Of a DNA stretch of 7,971 bases, positions 1 through 4,572 are shown piece after piece. The translations under genes were made by a program, and so were the position numbers. This stretch comes from CAWHOW01 sp050013795. GTDB lineage: Bacteria; Bacteroidota; Bacteroidia; Bacteroidales; CG2-30-32-10. The DNA is taken from contig JBEKEO010000145.1 of the NCBI GenBank assembly GCA_050013795.1, positions 1 to 7,971 of the forward strand, given 5' to 3'. The notes under the pieces were generated by a model. It did no database searches. It worked only from the letters and a program-made list of their open reading frames with translations, and was not told the DNA's origin. The first letter of the stretch is position 1. The number at the start of each line of letters is the position of its first letter.

Positions 1-503
1 GAAGTGCCACCATCACCTACAAAAGTAAATACAACCTCATCCTTTTTAAGGTAGTTAATGGAGTAACCTATACCGGCAGCATGAAGCAGTTGGGTTCCAA
101 TCGGAACAGCAAACGGAAGCATATGATTTGCTTTCTTATAACTGTTGCCTTCTTCATTACCCATATAATAAAGAAAAATCTCTTTCAGACTAACACCTTT
201 TGCCAGCCATGCGCCCATTTCGCGAAAAGCAGGAACCAACCAGTCATTTTCTCTCATTATAAATCCTGCTGCAACGGATATGGCTTCCTGCCCGCTATTT
301 GTCGGATAAGTGTACATCCTTCCCTGGCGCTGGTATGATACAGCCATATCATCGGCTGTTCTTGCAAAAAGCATAGCTTTATAAGCTTTAACGGCAGTAT
401 CATCATCAATATCGGGCATCAGATCAGCATTTATTGTGACACCTTCGTTGTCGATTATTCTTAATATTTTATTTTCTTTTGGATCAAAATCGTTAAATAT
501 CAT
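1..503 (-). CDS. pdhA: Pyruvate dehydrogenase E1 component, alpha subunit (N-terminal part, cut by window edge)
   Basis: This is the thiamine-diphosphate-dependent E1 alpha subunit. With E1 beta it decarboxylates pyruvate and passes the acetyl group to E2 lipoate in the cytoplasm. The 167 visible residues begin with MIFNDFDPKE. They carry the family segment LFARTADDMAVSYQRQGR (about 45-62), SGQEAISVAAG (70-80), the VPAFREMGAW segment (90-99), and VPIGTQLLHAAG (133-144), which is typical of E1 alpha. The start of the ThDP/Mg binding motif, GDGGT, is at 163-167, where the window ends. About half of a normal-length E1 alpha (roughly 330-370 residues) is therefore missing, including the rest of the GDG...N motif and the regulatory loop. 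The ATG at 503-501 is the natural start, after an A/T-rich leader. The gene lies 57 bp downstream of the pirin gene on the same strand. I see no promoter element in the gap, which suggests co-transcription. A branched-chain 2-oxoacid or acetoin dehydrogenase E1 alpha is a less likely alternative. Confidence 0.93.
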   Translation of the reverse strand, partial: MIFNDFDPKENKILRIIDNEGVTINADLMPDIDDDTAVKAYKAMLFARTADDMAVSYQRQGRMYTYPTNSGQEAISVAAGFIMRENDWLVPAFREMGAWLAKGVSLKEIFLYYMGNEEGNSYKKANHMLPFAVPIGTQLLHAAGIGYSINYLKKDEVVFTFVGDGGT

Positions 504-560
504 TTTGACAGAATATTTTAGTGTTTCTTATTAATTTATTAGTTATGTGAATGAATTTCA

Positions 561-1385
561 TCATTTGGTCTTTATGAATGTCCCCTGATCGAGTTCATCG
601 AAAGCGATCTGCAGTTCCTCCCGGGTGTTCATCACTATAGGTCCACCCCAGGCAATGGGTTCATGAATCGGCATGCCAGAAACCAGCAAAAACCTTAAAT
701 CCTCTATTGCCTTTATGGTAAGAGTAGTAGCATCCTTAATTAAAATTAACTTTTTCTTTTCAACTACACTACCTTCAAAGTCGCCATTTCCTTCAATCAG
801 ATAACAAAAAGTTGTATATTCTTTTTTAATATTATATGTCAGGCTTTTTCCCTTATTTAGTAAAACATCAAAATATTCAATGTCAACAGCCAAGTCTTTA
901 ACCGGACCTTTTTTATTACCATATGTGCCAGCAATAATCTTGATTTCCAATCCATCCATTTTTATCACTGGAATTTCTTGACTTATAATTCCTCTATATC
1001 TTGGAGTAATCATTTTATTTGCAGATGGTAAGTTAACCCATAATTGCATCCCCTGCATCATGCCATTCTGTGCCTTAGGCATCTCTTGGTGAAGTATGCC
1101 GCTACCAGCAGTCATCCATTGGATATCGCCTGAGTTTATTATTCCCTTATTCCCGATATTATCCTCATGTTCAACTTTTCCTTCCAGCATATAGGTCACC
1201 GTTTCTATACCCCTATGCGGATGCCAGGGAAATCCACGTATATAATCTTCCGGCTTGTCAGAGCCAAAATTATCCAATAGCAAAAAGGGGTCAGTGAGTT
1301 TCGCATCTTCATTGGCAAAAACCCTGAATAATTTTACACCAGCCCCGTCAATAGTTGAATGTCCTGTCAGAATTATTTTTTCCAT
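561..1385 (-). CDS. Pirin family protein (bicupin, possible quercetinase-like or regulatory iron protein)
   Basis: A 274-residue pirin, close to the usual size (about 230-300). The N-terminal cupin carries FPWHPHRGIETVTYML (about 52-67) and GDIQWMTAGSGILHQEMP (86-103). These supply the expected metal ligands His55, His57, His99 and Glu101, which match the 3-His/1-Glu iron site of human pirin and bacterial YhhW. The C-terminal half has the second cupin, which lacks such ligands, and ends with the Pirin_C signature GMPIHEPIAWGGPIVMNT (237-254). Family members have been described as quercetin 2,3-dioxygenases and as regulators; in Serratia, pirin is reported to bind pyruvate dehydrogenase E1. 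The ATG at 1385 follows an A-rich leader and no better start is visible. The protein has no signal peptide, so it should be cytoplasmic. The gene lies 104 bp after the MDR gene and 57 bp before pdhA, all on the same strand. The family call is secure. The enzymatic activity cannot be read from sequence. Confidence 0.95.
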   Translation of the reverse strand: MEKIILTGHSTIDGAGVKLFRVFANEDAKLTDPFLLLDNFGSDKPEDYIRGFPWHPHRGIETVTYMLEGKVEHEDNIGNKGIINSGDIQWMTAGSGILHQEMPKAQNGMMQGMQLWVNLPSANKMITPRYRGIISQEIPVIKMDGLEIKIIAGTYGNKKGPVKDLAVDIEYFDVLLNKGKSLTYNIKKEYTTFCYLIEGNGDFEGSVVEKKKLILIKDATTLTIKAIEDLRFLLVSGMPIHEPIAWGGPIVMNTREELQIAFDELDQGTFIKTK

Positions 1386-1489
1386 TTATAACTACTTCTA
1401 TTAAACTTCAAACAAAATTTTTACATCAGTGATGCTTTCTTTGAGATATTCTTATGTAAAATAACTGTCTATATATCTTTAAATGTTTT

Positions 1490-2422
1490 TTAATCATTCA
1501 TATTAATAACAATTTTTCCTCTTGTTCTGCCTTCCTTGTTCAATTTTAAAGCTTCAATAGCATTTTCCAGTGTGAAATATTTCGACACATATGGCTTTAA
1601 CTTTCCATGGTCAATCCAGTCAGTTAAAAGATCGAGGTTACGGGAATGAGGTTCTACAAACATCCCACTGAAATGTAAAGTTTCATCTGGAAAATTCTTG
1701 AGAGTTGTAGAAATAATCCTTCCCCCTTTTTTTAATGCTTTTACTCCCCTGTTCAGAATTTCGCCCCCTACGCAATCAAAAATAAAATCAGGAGGAGTGC
1801 ATGCAGCCTTGCTTACCCAGGTAGAATCAGTGTAATCAAGGCAAGCATCGGCTCCCATATCCATCAAATAACCAAAGTTAGCCGGACTAGATACTGCTAT
1901 TACTTTTGCACCAATATTTTTAGCTATCTGTATAGCAAATGTACCAACACCACCCGAAGCGCCCAATATCATAATTACTTCTCCTCGCTTCAGATGTCCT
2001 GATGTTGTCAGTCCCTGATAAGCGGTCAACCCGGCAAGAGGAACAGCCGATGCATCTTTAAGTACAATTTTTTCCGGCGCCTTGCTAAGGTAAGCTTCGG
2101 AAACTGAAATATATTCCGCATAGGTTCCCGTCTTTAATTCAGGTCGGCGGATATATCCATATACATTATCGCCAATCTCGAATCTTCTTGCCGCATGCCC
2201 TCTTTCTTCAATGGTTCCCGACATATCCCATCCAATTATATAAGGGAAAACTACAGGAAAGGTTCCGCCTCTGCCTCCGGAAAGTAACTTCCAGTCAACA
2301 GGGTTTACGCTTGCAGCTTTTATTTTTACCAGTAATTCTCCTTCACCAGCAACAGGCTTTTCAACTTCTGTTAATTTAAGATTTTCAAACCCTCCATATT
2401 GAGTAACAACTAATGCTTTCAT
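1490..2422 (-). CDS. NAD(P)-dependent alcohol dehydrogenase / quinone oxidoreductase-type MDR protein (zinc-free)
   Basis: A 310-residue medium-chain dehydrogenase/reductase, probably an NADPH-dependent quinone or enone reductase in the cytoplasm. The N-terminal GroES-like domain shows KIKAASVNPVDWK (33-45) and GWDMSGTIEERG (64-75). The Rossmann domain has the nucleotide-binding loop GASGGVGTFAIQIAK (154-168), and DFIFDCVGG (212-220) follows. The C-terminus GRTRGKIVI (298-306) is the typical end of the family. The Cys/His ligands of the catalytic zinc and the four-cysteine structural zinc lobe of classical alcohol dehydrogenases are absent. That places it with the quinone oxidoreductase/zeta-crystallin group. 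The length is normal and the frame intact. The ATG at 2422 is preceded by an A-rich, Shine-Dalgarno-free leader. A possible terminator upstream (2471-2508) suggests the gene may not depend entirely on the DHOD-like gene for transcription. Substrate is unknown. Confidence 0.9.
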   Translation of the reverse strand: MKALVVTQYGGFENLKLTEVEKPVAGEGELLVKIKAASVNPVDWKLLSGGRGGTFPVVFPYIIGWDMSGTIEERGHAARRFEIGDNVYGYIRRPELKTGTYAEYISVSEAYLSKAPEKIVLKDASAVPLAGLTAYQGLTTSGHLKRGEVIMILGASGGVGTFAIQIAKNIGAKVIAVSSPANFGYLMDMGADACLDYTDSTWVSKAACTPPDFIFDCVGGEILNRGVKALKKGGRIISTTLKNFPDETLHFSGMFVEPHSRNLDLLTDWIDHGKLKPYVSKYFTLENAIEALKLNKEGRTRGKIVINMND

Positions 2423-2470
2423 TTTATTTTATTGGATTATATTGTTTAAGCAATTAAAAAAAGTGAGATC

Positions 2471-2508
2471 AAAAGGGATTACGACGAATATATAAAAGCC
2501 GGAATCCC
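2471..2508 (-). terminator. Possible rho-independent terminator after the DHOD-like gene
   Basis: On the minus strand a 9-nt arm (GGGATTCCG, from 2508) can pair with CGTAATCCC (ending at 2475) through eight base pairs and one mismatch, around a 16-nt loop. TTTTG follows, with a second T-run a little further on. It sits 26 bp past the stop of the DHOD-like gene and before the MDR gene. The stem is only moderate and the loop is large, so termination may be partial. Confidence 0.4.
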
Positions 2509-2533
2509 AATTAATCCACATAATAATTCCTTT

Positions 2534-3541
2534 TTAAGTTCCTGCAAATATTTCGTCAGAATTTATAAGCAGATCCACATACTGTGCTCTCTTATATACA
2601 AAGGGATTGTTGCCAAGACTTCTTTTTGAAAGTTTGCCCCTGAACTCCTCTATGCTTGTATAGTTTTTACTGTCCATCCATTCTTCAATTTCTTTTTTAA
2701 TATTTTTTATCTGACTTAAACCATTCTTATATAATGTGCTTACAACCTGCACGCATGATGCGCCTGATAACAATAATTTGATCGCGTCTGCACCGGTGAA
2801 TATGCCATGGCTGCTGCAAATATCCGCTTTTATATTTCCGAATAATAAACCGGCATATCTCAGGGCTTTTTTATAGTCGCCTGTATTACTCAGATTCGTG
2901 GGCTTTATGTGTGTCTCTTTGACAATATCAATATCCGGCTGGAAAAAAGAATTAAACAGGACAAAAGAATCCACTCCCGCCTTATCCAGCTTTTTTATAA
3001 AATTCAGGATATTGGAATAGTCAGGGCTTAATTTCACACTAAGAGGTATCGAAATATTCCTGCTTATTTCTTTTACAATATCAATTTGCTCATCTTCTAT
3101 TTCTTTTGCCGTCCTGTTGAAATTCCAGGGGATCTGGTAAAAATTCAGTTCAATTCCATCCACACCTGTCTCCGATATAAGGCCTGCATATTTGACCCAG
3201 CTTATTTTGTCAATAGCATTAAGGCTGGCTATCAAAGGTATGGATATGCTCTCTTTGGCCCGCCTTAGATTATAAAGATGTTCTTCCGGTCCTGCGTGTA
3301 TCATATTCGGATGAGTGGTTATCATTTCAGCATGAATATCATTGAATTCATTAAGCTTCTCATCCAACTGCAATGTCTCGAGCTGTATCTGTTCTTCAAA
3401 TAGTGATTTATACACAATGGCAGCGGCGCCTAAATCTTCTGCTTTTTTAAGCGTATCCAGGTCTGTTACCAGGTTAGAGGCGCCAATAATTACAGGGTTA
3501 TCTATTTCAGTACCCATATAATTTGTTTTAAGACTTTTCAT
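2534..3541 (-). CDS. Dihydroorotate dehydrogenase-like FMN protein with atypical active-site loop
   Basis: A 335-residue TIM-barrel flavoprotein of the class 1 dihydroorotate dehydrogenase superfamily. Visible landmarks are NPVIIGASNLVTD (15-27), the strand and lysine of AIVYKSLFEEQ (41-51), GVDGIELNFYQIP (126-138), IPLSVKLSPDYSN (165-177), and the C-terminal FMN-phosphate segment SSHGIFTGADAIKLLLSGAS (243-262). In true class 1A enzymes the loop after ELN reads roughly S-C-P-N and contains the catalytic cysteine. Here it is ELNFYQIP, with no Cys or Ser, so pyrimidine synthesis is doubtful. A subfamily annotated as 'dihydroorotate dehydrogenase-like', with an ELN-x-Y-x-I-P loop, is known to me from several phyla, and this protein fits it; its reaction is not established. 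The protein is soluble, with no signal peptide. The ATG at 3541 lies about 27 bp behind a TAnnTTTG promoter element, which supports the start and suggests that this gene begins a transcription unit. Confidence 0.88.
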   Translation of the reverse strand: MKSLKTNYMGTEIDNPVIIGASNLVTDLDTLKKAEDLGAAAIVYKSLFEEQIQLETLQLDEKLNEFNDIHAEMITTHPNMIHAGPEEHLYNLRRAKESISIPLIASLNAIDKISWVKYAGLISETGVDGIELNFYQIPWNFNRTAKEIEDEQIDIVKEISRNISIPLSVKLSPDYSNILNFIKKLDKAGVDSFVLFNSFFQPDIDIVKETHIKPTNLSNTGDYKKALRYAGLLFGNIKADICSSHGIFTGADAIKLLLSGASCVQVVSTLYKNGLSQIKNIKKEIEEWMDSKNYTSIEEFRGKLSKRSLGNNPFVYKRAQYVDLLINSDEIFAGT

Positions 3542-3567
3542 AGAATTATTAATTTAAAATTCATGAA

Positions 3568-3575
3568 CAAAAGTA
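3568..3575 (-). promoter_or_regulatory. Candidate Bacteroidota -7 promoter element for the DHOD-like gene
   Basis: The minus strand reads TACTTTTG, an exact match to the Bacteroidota sigma consensus TAnnTTTG, ending 26 bp upstream of the ATG. A TTTG at 3592-3589 could act as the -33 element, but its 13-bp spacing is shorter than usual. Such octamers occur by chance every few kilobases, so the call rests mainly on position. Confidence 0.45.
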
Positions 3576-3717
3576 TTTATACAAAAAGCAAAGTGAATTA
3601 AGATGGTATTAATGTCAGATTAAGAAATGATTAAATGCTGCATACATTTGCGACTAACTCCACAACTTTTCCTGATAAGTTCCCTCACCTTAAGTAATAA
3701 TAAAAATGGCCAACATC

Positions 3718-3750
3718 AGAAAGCCTGCTCCGAATCAGGGCAGGCTTTCT
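3718..3750 (+). terminator. Perfect 11-bp hairpin, probable terminator
   Basis: AGAAAGCCTGC (3718-3728) and GCAGGCTTTCT (3740-3750) are perfect inverted repeats around an 11-nt loop. The + strand continues with a U-rich stretch (TATTGCTGTTTAC), so termination fits the + direction better. On the minus strand, a T-run appears only about 14 nt past the stem. No annotated + strand gene precedes it, so what it terminates is unclear: a short unannotated + transcript, or antisense transcription. Confidence 0.5.
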
Positions 3751-3783
3751 TATTGCTGTTTACTTTTAAAAAATACCCCCTGT

Positions 3784-3993
3784 TAGTATCCGAAGCAACT
3801 AAATAGCTATAGTTATCTGACTGATGACGATAGTAACTTCGGAAATAACGATAGTAACAGCGGCAATTACTACTGGACAGGAAGCTATGCGTGTAGTTAT
3901 GGACGCAATCCCTATAGGTATGGACGCAATAACTATAGTAACAGCGGCGATAACTATAGTAACAGCGGAACTTTGGATTTTGGCAGAGGGGTA
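3784..3993 (+). repeat. Degenerate tandem array of ten 21-bp units
   Basis: Units start every 21 bp at 3784, 3805, 3826, 3847, 3868, 3889, 3910, 3931, 3952 and 3973. The best-kept pair, at 3931 and 3952, share the 17-mer AACTATAGTAACAGCGG exactly; the unit at 3847 differs from it by one base (AACGATAGTAACAGCGG). Units at 3889 and 3910 share TATGGACGCAAT. The edge units (3784, 3973) are very degenerate, and the central unit at 3868 also diverges. Spacing shows no insertions or deletions across the array. Read in the frame of 3784, the units give heptapeptides such as NYSNSGD, NYSNSGT, NDSNSGN and PYRYGRN, with consensus roughly x-Y/D-S-N/Y-S/G-G/R-N. That frame has no ATG, a TAG at 3784-3786 and a TAA at 3997-3999. 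It could be a decayed repeat-protein gene, a minisatellite or a phased binding-site array. Confidence 0.8.
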
Positions 3994-4035
3994 TGCTAAT
4001 GCTCAGGCGAAGGGGTAACAAAAGCCACATTAAAG

Positions 4036-4066
4036 CAAAATAAAAAAGACAGCTTTCGCTGTCTTC
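4036..4066 (-). terminator. Rho-independent terminator of ssrA
   Basis: The minus strand carries AAGACAGC, the tetraloop GAAA, then GCTGTCTT, followed directly by a T-rich run (TTTTATTTTG). This perfect 8-bp stem with a GNRA loop lies about 15 nt beyond the mature 3' end of tmRNA. It is the clearest intrinsic terminator in the window. Confidence 0.92.
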
Positions 4067-4080
4067 TCAATTAAACTTCG

Positions 4081-4452
4081 TGGAGCTGGAGGGAGTTGAA
4101 CCCTCGTCCATACAAGCAGCCAAAGGGCTTTCTACATGCTTAGCTAATTATTGATTGTCGGGAAAAGGCTGGGAAAAAGCGGCCCCACCCTTACCGTATT
4201 CCCTTTGGTTTTCGTTGCTGCATCGGGAAACTGCAACACTTATCTCAACATTTGCGATGCTTCACACCGGACACCGCTGAGAAAGGTTTCCGGGGAAACA
4301 GCCTGGGCTTAATAACCTGTATTAAGCAGCCAATGCGTAATTGTAATCGTTGCCAGTTATTATGGCGTGAGAATTGAGTTTTACGGGCCATATCCACAAC
4401 GCCCGGCATGCTTACACTTCAACTCGACCTGTTGTCAAATCCGGTCAGCCCC
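4081..4452 (-). ncRNA. ssrA: Transfer-messenger RNA (tmRNA), tag GNDYNYALAA
   Basis: tmRNA rescues ribosomes stalled on mRNAs without stop codons: with SmpB and alanine it enters the A site and then encodes a degradation tag. The 5' end GGGGCTG (4452-4446) pairs with CAGCTCC near the 3' end (4088-4082) to form a 7-bp acceptor stem with one G-U pair, followed by discriminator A at 4081. The T arm is GAGGG, TTCAACT, CCCTC (4105-4089). The next genomic bases are CGA, so CCA is not encoded and must be added. The tag frame begins with resume codon GGC (4354-4352), reads G-N-D-Y-N-Y-A-L-A-A and stops at TAA (4324-4322). The ALAA end is the usual protease signal. Mature length is 372 nt plus CCA, within the normal range. 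It is flanked by its own promoter element and terminator. It is single-chain, not the permuted two-piece form. Confidence 0.97.
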
Positions 4453-4466
4453 GTTGTTATGCGCTG

Positions 4467-4492
4467 CAAAGATACGAAAATATTCCTGTCAA
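4467..4492 (-). promoter_or_regulatory. Promoter of ssrA (Bacteroidota -7 TATCTTTG, upstream TTGACA)
   Basis: The minus strand shows TATCTTTG (4474-4467), an exact TAnnTTTG match, 14 nt before the mature 5' end. That leaves room for a short leader removed by RNase P. TTGACA (4492-4487) lies upstream with 12 bp between; the spacing is short for a -33/-35 element, so the upstream half is less certain than the -7 half. Confidence 0.55.
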
Positions 4493-4519
4493 TTCATGAT
4501 TTTCATTGCACTGCCAAAT

Positions 4520-4552
4520 ACAAATAAAAAAGGGGCGCATTGCACCCCTTTG
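4520..4552 (-). terminator. Rho-independent terminator of the T9SS protein gene
   Basis: On the minus strand, AAAGGGGTGC, loop AAT and GCGCCCCTTT form a stem that includes one U-G pair, followed by TTTATTTG. The U-G pair becomes a C-A mismatch when read on the + strand, so the structure favours the minus direction. It begins 21 bp after the stop codon of the large secreted-protein gene and separates it from ssrA. Confidence 0.85.
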
Positions 4553-4572
4553 GTAATAACAATGAATAATTG

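Larger units (their letters stand above)
3542..4035. other. Gene-free interval between the DHOD-like gene and ssrA
   Basis: I find no convincing gene in about 490 bp. It contains, in + order, the promoter element of the DHOD-like gene, a strong perfect hairpin (3718-3750) and a 21-bp tandem array (3784-3993). Several frames are open across the array on both strands, but the repeat itself causes this: a period divisible by three keeps a frame open once a single unit lacks stops. The resulting peptides (for example 3824-4018 + and 3716-4030 -) are repetitive, and I recognise no domain in them. Confidence 0.6.

Noticed and set aside
81..338. 85-codon + strand frame antisense to pdhA
   Set aside because: The minus strand encodes conserved E1 alpha motifs across exactly this region, so the + frame is a shadow.
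1386..1489. Terminator or promoter between the MDR and pirin genes
   Set aside because: Only a 4-5 bp stem (CATC/GATG) and imperfect TAnnTTTG-like octamers are present; neither is strong enough to list.
3784..3786. TAG as a recoded (pyrrolysine-type) codon joining 3706-3783 to the array frame
   Set aside because: Nothing in the window suggests codon reassignment, and a plain nonsense codon or chance is simpler.
3784..3993. CRISPR array
   Set aside because: The units are contiguous 21-mers that diverge gradually, with no identical repeats separated by unique spacers, and no cas genes are present.
3824..4018. 64-codon + strand frame starting with ATG and made of ITIVTAA-like hydrophobic heptads
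   Set aside because: It is one of several frames kept open by the 21-bp repeat. It has no recognisable domain, and no promoter or leader signal immediately upstream.
3716..4030. 104-codon minus strand frame rich in Cys/Tyr/Ser/Arg
   Set aside because: It is the antisense of the same array, its end runs through the hairpin at 3718-3750, and its composition is dictated by the repeat.
4036..4105. Genomic-island attachment site at the 3' end of ssrA
   Set aside because: ssrA is a common integration target, but the terminator directly follows the gene intact, I found no duplicate of the 3' segment in the window, and no integrase is present.
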